Source of the DNA: JAAFJM01 sp964529175
GTDB taxonomy: Bacteria; Bacteroidota; Bacteroidia; UKL13-3
DNA: 64,000 nt
Assembly (NCBI GenBank): GCA_964529175.1
Contig: CAZGVO010000009.1
Coordinates: forward strand, 138,315-202,314
Direction of reading: 5' to 3'
Position numbers and translations under genes: made by a program. This document shows positions 25,934 to 34,642 of this stretch, piece by piece. Numbering within the stretch: the first letter of the stretch is position 1; the number at the start of each line of letters is the position of its first letter. Under the pieces are notes generated by a model. That model did not search any database. It was not told the DNA's origin and saw only the letters and a program-made list of their open reading frames with translations.

Positions 25934-26524
25934 TTAAATTAATTGATCTAAAGGAGTTCTTGGTTTTATAGGAAGAGCTTTGTATTCGCTTACCGAATAA
26001 GAAGTAATTTGTTTAAATTGGTTACTTAAGTATTGAACACTGCTGTAGCCCATTTGATAAGAAATTTCGCTCAAAGTCATTTCATTATAACTAAGTAACT
26101 CCTTTACCCTTTCTATTTTTACCAATATAATATACTTTTCAAGCGTGGTATTGGTTTTTTCACTAAATAGTTTACTTAAAAACGAGTAAGGCTGCTCTAG
26201 TTTATCACTTAAATAATCTGAGTTTCTAATAATAGTATTTAGATTATTACCATAATAAATCATTTCTAATACAGCTACTTTAATGGCTTCAAGCAAAGCC
26301 ATTTCTTTATCGTATATTAAATCAAACCCATGTTCTTGTAGTTTTTTTTGCAATGCAATAAAATCAATGTTTCCGCTGGTTTTGTTAATTTGTGCTGCGC
26401 CTAAATATACTTTTTCAACTTGAGTATTAGGTGTATTTTCAAGCACATTCTGAACCAAAGAAATACATCTGGAACTAACCATATTTCTTATTTGCAAAAT
26501 TGTACTTTTACCTAATTTATCCAT
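25934..26524 (-). CDS. AraC-family regulator with degenerate HMA-like N-terminal domain
   Basis: The C-terminal 90 residues are a double helix-turn-helix AraC DNA-binding domain (MTLSEISYQMGYSSVQYLSNQF near 155-175). Residues of about 10-75 look like a heavy-metal-associated fold (IRNMVSSRCISLVQNVLE, ending in HGFDLI). The usual M-x-C-x-x-C is reduced to MVSSRC, so only one Cys is left. Length 196. It lies convergent to accA and divergent from the carboxylase beta gene, which it could control. Confidence 0.85.
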   Translation of the reverse strand: MDKLGKSTILQIRNMVSSRCISLVQNVLENTPNTQVEKVYLGAAQINKTSGNIDFIALQKKLQEHGFDLIYDKEMALLEAIKVAVLEMIYYGNNLNTIIRNSDYLSDKLEQPYSFLSKLFSEKTNTTLEKYIILVKIERVKELLSYNEMTLSEISYQMGYSSVQYLSNQFKQITSYSVSEYKALPIKPRTPLDQLI

Positions 26525-26654
26525 TTTTAGAATGTTATTTACAATAATGCGAATAATTAAACATTTTTGCTACTCCAAAATAATTTTGTAATAACTAAAA
26601 TCACAAAAGCAATTAATGGTAAATTGTTAATTTGCACACTTTCATTTAAAATAT

Positions 26655-28193
26655 ATGAACAAACGTACACAACTACAAGAGCTACGCGACCAAGCACAAT
26701 TAGGTGGTGGGGCAGATAGAATAGCATCTCAACATAAAAAAGGAAAATTAACGGCAAGAGAGCGCTTACATTTTTTATTTGATGAAGGAAGTTTTGAAGA
26801 AATTGGTGCTTTTGTAATGCATCGTTCTAAAGATTTTGGAATGGAAAACCAACAGTTTTTAGGCGATGGTGTAATTACTGGTTATGGAACTATAAACGGT
26901 AGATTGGTGTATGCTTTCTCGCAAGATTTTACGGTATTTGGTGGTTCTTTATCTGAAACCCATGCTGAAAAAATTTGTAAATTAATGGATTTAGCCATGA
27001 AAAATGGTGCACCATTAATTGGCTTAAACGATAGTGGTGGAGCTCGTATTCAAGAGGGTGTTGTTTCGTTAGGCGGTTATGCTGATATTTTTTATAGAAA
27101 TACCATGGCGAGTGGAGTTATTCCTCAAATATCTGCAATTATGGGGCCATGCGCTGGTGGAGCTGTTTACAGTCCTGCTATTACCGATTTTATTATGATG
27201 GTTGAAAATACAAGCTATATGTTTGTAACAGGTCCAAACGTAGTAAAAACAGTAACGCATGAAGAAGTAAGTAGCGAAGATTTAGGTGGAGCTTCTGTGC
27301 ATTCAACCAAAAGTGGAGTAGCTCATTTTACTGCTGCTAACGAAATTGATTGTATCAATCAATTAAAGAAATTGATTAGCTATATTCCCGAAAATTGCGA
27401 AGAAAAAACACCTGATTTTGCTTACGAAGCAACAGATGAAATCAGACCAAAATTAGCTGATATTATTCCTGAAAATGCTAACCAACCTTACGATATACGC
27501 GAGGTAATTAGTGAGGTAATTGATGAAGAAAGTTTTTATGAAGTTCATAAAAATTATGCCGAAAATATAGTTGTTGGTTTTGCACGATTAGCAGGTAGAA
27601 GCATTGGTATTGTTGCAAATCAGCCAGCTTATTTAGCAGGAGTGTTAGATATTCATTCATCGCAAAAAGCTGCTCGTTTTGTGCGTTTTTGTGATAGTTT
27701 CAATATTCCTTTATTGGTTTTTGAAGACGTGCCAGGATTTTTACCAGGAACCGACCAAGAATGGAATGCCATTATTACCAATGGTGCCAAACTTTTATAT
27801 GCATTTTGCGAAGCAACAGTGCCACGCATAACTGTAATTACGCGTAAAGCTTATGGTGGAGCGTATGATGTAATGAATTCAAAACACATTGGTGCAGATA
27901 TGAACTTTGCTTGGCCAACTGCCGAAATTGCGGTTATGGGAGCTAAAGGTGCTGCTGAAATTATTTTCAAAAAAGATATTGATAAGGCCGAAGACCATGT
28001 GGCTGCATTGGCTGCAAAGGAAAAAGAGTATGCCGATTTATTTGCTAATCCATACCGCGCTGCGGAACGTGGATTTGTAGATGAAGTTATTTTTCCAGAG
28101 GAAACACGAAAAAAGCTGATTAAAGCGTTTAAGATGCTAGAAAATAAAGTAGTGAATCTGCCTAGAAAAAAACATGGTAATATTCCTCTATAA
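26655..28193 (+). CDS. Acyl-CoA (propionyl-type) carboxylase beta subunit
   Basis: Carboxyltransferase that moves carboxyl from biotin to an acyl-CoA, or acts in methylmalonyl-CoA turnover. N-terminal LTARERLHFLFDEGSFEEIG, first oxyanion loop GPCAGGAVYSPAI near residue 170, second one KAYGGAYDVM near 400, and C-terminal NPYRAAERGFVDEVIFPEETR. Length 512 matches PccB/MmdA. The partner could be the free biotin carrier at 59.1-59.6 kb. Substrate cannot be fixed; propionyl-CoA is the default. Confidence 0.92.
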   Translation: MNKRTQLQELRDQAQLGGGADRIASQHKKGKLTARERLHFLFDEGSFEEIGAFVMHRSKDFGMENQQFLGDGVITGYGTINGRLVYAFSQDFTVFGGSLSETHAEKICKLMDLAMKNGAPLIGLNDSGGARIQEGVVSLGGYADIFYRNTMASGVIPQISAIMGPCAGGAVYSPAITDFIMMVENTSYMFVTGPNVVKTVTHEEVSSEDLGGASVHSTKSGVAHFTAANEIDCINQLKKLISYIPENCEEKTPDFAYEATDEIRPKLADIIPENANQPYDIREVISEVIDEESFYEVHKNYAENIVVGFARLAGRSIGIVANQPAYLAGVLDIHSSQKAARFVRFCDSFNIPLLVFEDVPGFLPGTDQEWNAIITNGAKLLYAFCEATVPRITVITRKAYGGAYDVMNSKHIGADMNFAWPTAEIAVMGAKGAAEIIFKKDIDKAEDHVAALAAKEKEYADLFANPYRAAERGFVDEVIFPEETRKKLIKAFKMLENKVVNLPRKKHGNIPL

Positions 28194-28290
28194 ATTTGTG
28201 ATTTAGGAGGTGTGATTTTTGATTTAACCTTATTTGTTAAGAAAATGTATTTCGAAGTGCTCAAATTTAACTGTCGTTGTGCTTGTTAGA

Positions 28291-28300
28291 TAGCTATCGG
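28291..28300. repeat. GATAGCTATC palindrome in the spacer after the carboxylase gene
   Basis: Perfect 10-base palindrome followed by GGACGAAACGAATGAAG. It is part of a GC-richer intergenic patch, and the patch resembles dispersed elements rather than coding sequence. Confidence 0.45.
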
Positions 28301-28371
28301 ACGAAACGAATGAAGTTGGGCGTGGTCGCCATGATAAATTGTAGATATCAATATATTTTGGAATAATCAGT

Positions 28372-28465
28372 AGTCATGCAGCGCATCTCCTTAATTTGGC
28401 AACTAAGTTAGCTAATGGAGAGTAATCATTTATAGCAAAGAAGATGCTTACAGCATGACTTTTTT
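28372..28465 (+). repeat. Imperfect long inverted repeat ending in a T-run
   Basis: Outer arms AGTCATGC and GCATGACT pair perfectly, with GCATCT/AGATGC inside and a CTCC...GGAG inner region of partial pairing. TTTTT follows. It may be a degenerate dispersed palindrome, a terminator of the carboxylase gene, or a structured RNA. The 445-base spacer (28194-28638) holds no believable gene. Confidence 0.5.
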
Positions 28466-28638
28466 AGTGTAATACCATTGTTCAGTTTTAAAACTTTTTT
28501 TAGTAAACCATGAAAAATTCAAAAAAAGAAAATGTGTTGCAAACTGTTGATGATAAAAAATTGACTTTAACAAAAAAACTAAGCCTTGCCGAAGGCAAGA
28601 AATTTGCATTTCATTTAATTGACAAATTAGATAAAAAT

Positions 28639-30291
28639 ATGAAAAAAATTAAATCAATTACACTCATTTTAGCAATTGCTACATCGTTCAATTTATCAGC
28701 TCAAAATGGAATAGTAGTTGATGATTTTATTTATACTAATAAAAAACAAACTGAAAAGAAAGTAAGCAGTACGGTAAGTGCCGTTACTGTGTTTGCTAGT
28801 CAGGCGCAGGTTACTCGTGTGGCTAAGGTTTCGGGTGAGGCAGGAGTGTTTAATATTGTTTTTGCACAGCTATCGCCATATATTAATATGAATAGTTTAG
28901 AAGCTAAAACTGATGCTAATTTAACCATACTTTCAGTAAGCAATAGAAACGATTATTTAAACAAAGACGAAAAGCCTGCTGATATTGTTTTATTGGAGGA
29001 TTCGTTGGTTAAAATAAATGCTGAGTTGGCCGATTTTAAAGCTGATAAAGAAACCATTGTTTACCAAAAAGATTTGATGCTTGCTAATAAAAATGTAGGT
29101 AGTAATCAGGTGGGCGTGAAGGCTGATGAATTGGACGATTTAATGGAATTATACAAAAAAAAATTGGATGATTTTAAAGTAAATTGGTTCAGGTTAACAC
29201 GATTAGAAGATAAATACAACAAAGCAAAATATTATGTTGAGCAACAATTAGCAGCCTACAACAATGGTAAATTAACATTAAACAATGAAGTAATTATAAC
29301 GGTTAAAGCAGATAATAATTTTCAAAATGCACATGTAGAATTAACTTATTTGGTAGGAAATGTAAGTTGGTCGCCCTATTACGATATACGTGTGAAAGAC
29401 AATAAAAGCGATGTGCAATTCTTTTTAAAGGCCAATATTTACCAAAGTACAGGCGAAGACTGGAACAACGTAAAATTAAAACTAACCACAGCTAATCCTG
29501 CTGAAGGAGGCGTAAAGCCTGAATTACAAACCAACTGGTTAGGGTTTTCAACTGCAAAAGCTTTTGCCCCAATATATGATAAAAAAGAATTATCGAGTGT
29601 GGTAATTAGAAGAGCTAGAAGCAAAAATACAGCATATTATAATAATGGTGATGGAACTGGTGAAGATGTAACTGTTTCCCAAAACATGTTTAATACCGAG
29701 TTTGAAACCAATATATCTTATACCATTCCAAGTGATAATCAAAACCACCAAGTAGATTTAACCAGTTTTGCACAAAGTGCTATTTATGGTTATTCGGTAG
29801 TTCCAAAACTGAACAAAGAAGTGTTTGTAACCGCCCAAGTTCTAGCAAACGATTTAATCAATCAAATTAGTGGTGAAGCCAATGTGTATTACGATGGAAC
29901 TTTTACAGGAAAAACATTTATAAGTCCAACTGCAAACGATACTCTATTACTTACATTAGGTAAAGATAAACGCATTCAAGTAGAAAGAAAAAAACTAAAA
30001 GAGTTTTGCTCTAATTCGTTTTTTGGAGGTACTAAAACCGAAAGTGTAACATGGGAAATTACCATTAAAAATACGCGTAAAGATGCAGTTACATTAACCA
30101 TTGAAGATCAAATCCCGGTAAGTACCGACAAGGAAATTGAAGTAAAACTAATTGATAAAGGAAATGCTAATTTAGATGAGGCTACAGGCAAGTTAACTTG
30201 GAAGTTAGATTTAGCTCCTGAAAAAAGCCAAATAATCAAATTTAGCTTTGAGGTTAAACATCCTAAAGACAAACAATTGACAGGATATTAG
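28639..30291 (+). CDS. Secreted DUF4139 (mucoidy inhibitor MuiA-like) protein
   Basis: Exported protein. The chosen ATG starts MKKIKSITLILAIATS and gives a signal peptide cleaved near NLSAQ. An in-frame ATG at 28510 would add 43 hydrophilic residues in front. Residues of about 45-145 form the N-terminal DUF4140 domain (TVFASQAQVTRVAK), followed by a coiled-coil-like stretch (about 155-200) and the DUF4139 domain (VELTYLVGNVSWSPYYDIRV onwards). It ends FSFEVKHPKDKQ, as in the family. Function unknown. Confidence 0.85.
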   Translation: MKKIKSITLILAIATSFNLSAQNGIVVDDFIYTNKKQTEKKVSSTVSAVTVFASQAQVTRVAKVSGEAGVFNIVFAQLSPYINMNSLEAKTDANLTILSVSNRNDYLNKDEKPADIVLLEDSLVKINAELADFKADKETIVYQKDLMLANKNVGSNQVGVKADELDDLMELYKKKLDDFKVNWFRLTRLEDKYNKAKYYVEQQLAAYNNGKLTLNNEVIITVKADNNFQNAHVELTYLVGNVSWSPYYDIRVKDNKSDVQFFLKANIYQSTGEDWNNVKLKLTTANPAEGGVKPELQTNWLGFSTAKAFAPIYDKKELSSVVIRRARSKNTAYYNNGDGTGEDVTVSQNMFNTEFETNISYTIPSDNQNHQVDLTSFAQSAIYGYSVVPKLNKEVFVTAQVLANDLINQISGEANVYYDGTFTGKTFISPTANDTLLLTLGKDKRIQVERKKLKEFCSNSFFGGTKTESVTWEITIKNTRKDAVTLTIEDQIPVSTDKEIEVKLIDKGNANLDEATGKLTWKLDLAPEKSQIIKFSFEVKHPKDKQLTGY

Positions 30292-30298
30292 GGAAAGC

Positions 30299-30345
30299 GG
30301 TCACTGAGCGAAGCCGAAGTGGCGTTTCGGCTTCGCTCAACGACC
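30299..30345. repeat. 20-bp inverted repeat with TGAGCGAAGC core
   Basis: GGTCACTGAGCGAAGCCGAA pairs with the later arm at 18 of 20 positions around a short loop. It shares TGAGCGAAGC with the hairpin at 20382-20419. It lies just after the DUF4139 gene and has no long T-run, so it is probably a dispersed palindromic element. Confidence 0.75.
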
Positions 30346-30479
30346 AGTTTTGGCTTCAAAAATTCTATTTTTATCTGTGAAATCTTAGGGGATTTTAATT
30401 AAAAATTTGAACCACATAGAAACATAGAAATCATAGCATACATACTGATTCCAATCTGCGTTTTCTGCGTAATCTGTAG

Positions 30480-31499
30480 CTACAAACCCAATAAAAACTC
30501 TATAGTATCCACATTGTCAGCGTAATCCCAAAGTTCAGGTTGCTGTGTTTTTCCAAACGGAATATTATAACCTAAATCTATTTTACTAACCACACATTGT
30601 ATTTCATCTTTACGAGCTTCAAGAGTAGCTTTTACTTCGTCTAAACTTTCGTAATACTCGTAAAATAAACTTGCCAAAGGCGATGCCATGGCTTTATCTT
30701 CTTTTAAATTGATGAGTCCATTTTCTAGAAAATCATCCTGATTCAATAACCAAATTGATTTATGGTACATTAAGTTATTACCATATTTATTGTGTTTTAA
30801 ATACTCATCGTAATCGTGGGTATTTTCAAAAAATAAAGCCATATCAAAACCTTTAGGTAGGTATAATTTGCTTACATTTCTGCAACCTAAACCAAAATAG
30901 GTGAAAATATCTTTAGCCAAAAGTTTCATTTCCTCATCGGTTTCATGGCCAGTTAAAACGGCCACACTGTTGCGGTTTTTACGCAAAATATTAGGAAATT
31001 TACTAAAGTAATATTCAAAATAGCGGTTGCTATTGTTGCTACCTGTGGCAATTACCGCATCATAATTATTTTCTAATTTTTCATCGTCTTTTAGTAGCTT
31101 AATTTTATCGGCAAAAGCAGGTTCAATATGCATTAAGGCGGCAACAATAAATTTAGGTAAAATTTTATCATCGCTGCTTAATTTAACAATGGCTTTATGA
31201 CCACAAAGCAATACGCAAATCAAATCGTGTAACCCAACTAAAGGAATATTACCTGCCATTACTATGGCTACCGTTTTTTCGTTTACTGGTTTTTCAAAAT
31301 CATATTTTTCAATCCACTGGTTCATTTTATGCTCGCTTAAAGCATCGGCCCAAGCTTGCAAAGCTAGGCGCTGGCTTTCTTCGGTAAACCAATTGTTATA
31401 TAAATAGGCTTCAACTATGGCCTTATGTGCATTATTAGCAGCATCTTGTAAAAAATTTCCTAGTTGAATAAAAGCTTGTACACGTTGTTGAAAAGTCAT
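30480..31499 (-). CDS. LuxC-like acyl-CoA reductase
   Basis: Aldehyde-dehydrogenase-fold enzyme expected to reduce acyl-CoA to aldehyde with NADPH. Seen: VAIVMAGNIPLVGLHDLICVLLCGHK near residues 72-97, VIATGSNNSNRYFEYYF near 170, and FGLGCRNVSKLYLP with the likely catalytic Cys near residue 202. Length 339 fits the Bacteroidota group. Divergent from a dicluster ferredoxin gene, a pairing common in this phylum. The physiological acyl-CoA is unknown. Confidence 0.87.
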   Translation of the reverse strand: MTFQQRVQAFIQLGNFLQDAANNAHKAIVEAYLYNNWFTEESQRLALQAWADALSEHKMNQWIEKYDFEKPVNEKTVAIVMAGNIPLVGLHDLICVLLCGHKAIVKLSSDDKILPKFIVAALMHIEPAFADKIKLLKDDEKLENNYDAVIATGSNNSNRYFEYYFSKFPNILRKNRNSVAVLTGHETDEEMKLLAKDIFTYFGLGCRNVSKLYLPKGFDMALFFENTHDYDEYLKHNKYGNNLMYHKSIWLLNQDDFLENGLINLKEDKAMASPLASLFYEYYESLDEVKATLEARKDEIQCVVSKIDLGYNIPFGKTQQPELWDYADNVDTIEFLLGL

Positions 31500-31599
31500 G
31501 TTATTTAGAACGATTCTATTTTTAGATTTGAGAGAACAAAACTAATCTTGCAGTAGTTAAATACAATAGAAAAAAACAAAAATTAATTTATAACATATT

Positions 31600-31944
31600 A
31601 TGGCAATAATGATAACTGACGAATGCATTAACTGTGGTGCATGCGAACCTGAATGTCCAAACAATGCAATTTACGAATCGGGAGCTGAGTGGGCTTGGAA
31701 AGATGGAAATAGTTTAAGTGGAAGTGTAGATATTGATGGTGAAACGGTTGATGTAGCTTCGCGTTTTGCTCCAAAATCAGACGATACTTATTATATTGTA
31801 ACTGGCAAATGTACAGAGTGTGTTGGTTTTCATGAAGAGCCTCAGTGCGCTGCGGTTTGTCCTGTTGATTGCTGCTTACCTGATCCTGATAACGTAGAAA
31901 CACAAGAACGTTTATTAGAAAAGAAACACAGAATGCATTTATAA
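31600..31944 (+). CDS. 4Fe-4S dicluster ferredoxin
   Basis: Low-potential electron carrier. First cluster C9-x2-C12-x2-C15-x3-C19 with Pro next. Second cluster C71-x2-C74-x8-C83-x3-C87, the long-loop arrangement of Alvin-type 2[4Fe-4S] ferredoxins, here with a roughly 40-residue insert between the clusters. Length 114. It could serve KorAB or the adjacent reductase. Confidence 0.93.
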   Translation: MAIMITDECINCGACEPECPNNAIYESGAEWAWKDGNSLSGSVDIDGETVDVASRFAPKSDDTYYIVTGKCTECVGFHEEPQCAAVCPVDCCLPDPDNVETQERLLEKKHRMHL

Positions 31945-31967
31945 TCAATATATTATAGATTTTAAAT

Positions 31968-32001
31968 TAAAAGACCACTTTAAAAAAAGTGGTCTTTTTT
32001 T
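31968..32001 (+). terminator. Terminator after the ferredoxin gene
   Basis: AAAAGACCACTTT pairs with AAAGTGGTCTTTT around a short A loop, with a T-run. Confidence 0.88.
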
Positions 32002-32090
32002 ATGTAGTATTAAATTTACAAAAAGAATGTGTTGATTTTATATTTTTTTATATTATTGCAGACTTTAAATAATAAAAAAATCAACTCGTA

Positions 32091-32558
32091 ATGAAAAAAC
32101 ACCTACTTGTATTTTCAATGTTAGCCTTTTTAGCAAGCTGCGATGAAACACCTACTGCCAGCGCAGAAATTAAGGCTGATGTTCCTCATCAGTTTAAAGA
32201 TCCTTACATAAAAATGCTTGACCTATGTGGAAATTGGGATGTAACTTTTAAGGTGCATAAAATTAATAATAAGCGACATACAGAAAAAGTGATAAAGGAA
32301 AAATGGAAAATTTCACACGAAAGTAATAGGGTAATTTTAAACGTGGTTTCTGGTAATACAAAGGGTTGGAATACGGTAAAACGTTTTGAAGGCGAAATAA
32401 CTGGAGATAAGCTAACTGTAGAAGGTGAAAATTTAAATGTATTTACCATGTATGAAATAAACTTACTTGGCGAAAAAGAATTAAACGGAATAAAAAATGT
32501 AATTTTTCCTGACCCAGGTAGTGTAGATTATAAATTTACAGCAGTTAAAGCTGATTAA
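32091..32558 (+). CDS. Hypothetical lipocalin-like lipoprotein
   Basis: Lipobox LASC (C17). The mature part begins LDLCGNWDVTFKVHKI and alternates short beta strands (KVIKEKWKIS, VILNVVSGNTKGW, GEITGDKLTVEG), which suggests a small lipocalin-like barrel. The family is not firmly recognised. Followed by a terminator shared with the convergent PAS gene. Confidence 0.7.
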   Translation: MKKHLLVFSMLAFLASCDETPTASAEIKADVPHQFKDPYIKMLDLCGNWDVTFKVHKINNKRHTEKVIKEKWKISHESNRVILNVVSGNTKGWNTVKRFEGEITGDKLTVEGENLNVFTMYEINLLGEKELNGIKNVIFPDPGSVDYKFTAVKAD

Positions 32559-32562
32559 TAAT

Positions 32563-32593
32563 AAAGGCAGTTAATATTAGCTGCCTTTTTTTG
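32563..32593. terminator. Terminator overlapping the end of the PAS gene
   Basis: AAAGGCAGT pairs with GCTGCCTTT around TAATATTA and is followed by seven T. The stop codon and last codons of the minus-strand PAS gene (from 32577) lie inside this stem. Confidence 0.75.
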
Positions 32594-33443
32594 TTTCTTC
32601 TAATTGTCTTGATAAATCGTCATAATCATTTATCAGGTTTTGGTATTTAATTTCGTTAAGCTTAAGCAAGCTAATATCTCTGGTAATCGTAATAATACTA
32701 TCTACATTACCTTGAGCATCTAAAATAGGCGACATTTGCACAGAAAAGTGTTTTACTCCAAGTTTATCTGCAAAAGTATTAATTTCATAAAAAACATGGT
32801 CTTTGGTTTCTACAACTAACGAAAGCTTATTCATGAACATAACAGTATGTGGATGTTTACCTAAAATTTCGTTAGGTGTTTTACCTAAAAAGTTAATAAT
32901 ATCAAAAGTAGTAGTGTTAGCAAAGCCTCTATTTAAATACTTGTATTTAAAATCTTTAGACATAATGGTAACTACATCACCATTGCTATCAATAACTGAT
33001 TCAAATTCGTGACTTTTTTTCTTTAACTCTTCAATCTCTTTTCTTAAATATTCTGTTCTTTCTGAAACTATTAAGTTAATTTGGCTTTGTGTTCTTAAAC
33101 CGAAAATTATGCTTAAATTTTTCGAAAAATAATGAACAAATATCCAAGCACAAATAGCAGTAAAAGCAATTACAATCACATTTATATAACTTATTGAATA
33201 AATGAATAAATAATGATTTACAAAAAACGATAGACTTGTAAGTACAAAAAAGGTAATAATTAAGTAATGGCTGCGACTTAAGTTTACATCAGTACGCTTT
33301 CTTAACTGAGTAGTTATTTGAAAAGAAAGTACTAAAAATGCTAAACCAATTAAGAAATTACAAATAAGGAAAATGTTAGATAAAAAATCTGCATTTTTTG
33401 TCATGTTCCATATGATATCAAATATAAGTTTTTTATTTTCCAT
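32577..33443 (-). CDS. Membrane-anchored PAS-domain protein without an output domain
   Basis: About four hydrophobic helices (residues 20-45, 60-78, 80-97 and 95-112) lead into a coiled coil (LRKEIEELKKKSHEF) and one PAS/PAC domain (about 150-265, VIDSNGDVVTIMSKDFKYKY to SIITITRDISLLK). The protein then ends in a short coil at residue 288. No histidine kinase, GGDEF or effector domain follows, so it is either a sensor that works through another protein or a truncated kinase. Confidence 0.78.
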   Translation of the reverse strand: MENKKLIFDIIWNMTKNADFLSNIFLICNFLIGLAFLVLSFQITTQLRKRTDVNLSRSHYLIITFFVLTSLSFFVNHYLFIYSISYINVIVIAFTAICAWIFVHYFSKNLSIIFGLRTQSQINLIVSERTEYLRKEIEELKKKSHEFESVIDSNGDVVTIMSKDFKYKYLNRGFANTTTFDIINFLGKTPNEILGKHPHTVMFMNKLSLVVETKDHVFYEINTFADKLGVKHFSVQMSPILDAQGNVDSIITITRDISLLKLNEIKYQNLINDYDDLSRQLEETKKGS

Positions 33444-33735
33444 ATAAATATTTAGCCCCCCATTTCATAACCTCAGTACAAATATTATAACTTTAAAACT
33501 AAGTATAGTTATTCTGAAAAGTCAAATTTTAAAGCAAAATGGTTGTACCCTTAAAATATGCACTGAATACTAGAGTTCTAAAGGGCTTTAAAAGTTTTTA
33601 ATAGTAACGTAAAATTTAAAAATTAAGTATTTTTTAAATAAAAATGGAGTCTGTTTTTGTGGTTATTTATTACTTATTAATAACAATTATTTTAATTTAA
33701 ATTGATTATTTTCGAGAACGATAATTTATTAGCAT

Positions 33736-34512
33736 ATGAAAAAAATTGGATTGGTTCTTTCGGGCGGAGGAGCTCGTGGAATAGCGCACTTAGGAGTAAT
33801 AAAAGCGCTTGAAGAGTTTGAAATAACCCCATCAATTATTTCAGGAACTAGCGCTGGAGCCATTGTAGCTGCCTTTTATTCTGCTGGTTATAATCCAGAA
33901 CAAATTGTAGAAATAGCACTACATGGAAAATTCTTTAATATGTCAAATTTAATGCTTAAAAAATCGGGTTTGTTTAATATGCAAACTTTTGAAAACATAT
34001 ATAAACAACATTTTAAACATAACTTGATTGAAAAATTACCTATACCAATAATAATAGCTGCTACAGATATAGTAAAAGGCAAAATAAAGTATTTTAGTAG
34101 TGGTAATTTATCAAAGGCATTGATGGCTTCTTCTTGCATTCCATTGGTTTTTGAACCTGTAAAAATTAATAATAATATTTATTTAGATGGTGGCATTTTA
34201 AACAATTTACCTGTGGAGCCTGTGTTAGATAAATGCGATTTTATAATAGGTGTGCATACTAACGAAATGAGCATTAAAGCTGAAAACTTAAAAATAAAAA
34301 ACATGCTTGATAGAAGTTTTCACTTAGCTATGAGCAAAACAGTTTACGATAAAGTACATTTATGTAATTTATTTATAGAACCGCCCAACATGAGTAAATA
34401 CGGTATGTTTGAGGTGCAAAAGGCCGAGGAAATATTTTTACATGCTTATCATTATACTAAACAATACTTAAATCAAGCTGAGGTATTTAAAATTTTAGAT
34501 GATGTTTTATAG
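33736..34512 (+). CDS. Patatin-like phospholipase
   Basis: Serine lipid acyl hydrolase. Oxyanion SGGGARGIAHLG near residues 9-20, nucleophile motif GTSAG near 38-42, and catalytic DGG (YLDGGILNN) near 152. Length 258 matches the RssA/YlbK-like group. No signal peptide, so probably cytoplasmic or peripheral. Not tightly linked to its neighbours. Confidence 0.9.
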   Translation: MKKIGLVLSGGGARGIAHLGVIKALEEFEITPSIISGTSAGAIVAAFYSAGYNPEQIVEIALHGKFFNMSNLMLKKSGLFNMQTFENIYKQHFKHNLIEKLPIPIIIAATDIVKGKIKYFSSGNLSKALMASSCIPLVFEPVKINNNIYLDGGILNNLPVEPVLDKCDFIIGVHTNEMSIKAENLKIKNMLDRSFHLAMSKTVYDKVHLCNLFIEPPNMSKYGMFEVQKAEEIFLHAYHYTKQYLNQAEVFKILDDVL

Positions 34513-34642
34513 AAGTTAAGTCATTTAAAATAATGGGTTTAAGTTTTAAATGTTTTTGTTATAAATCAATAATACTTTTTACCTGAATCATGTAAAAGCA
34601 AGTTTGTAGCCATGTTATTTGCTGCATAAATTTAACAAATAC

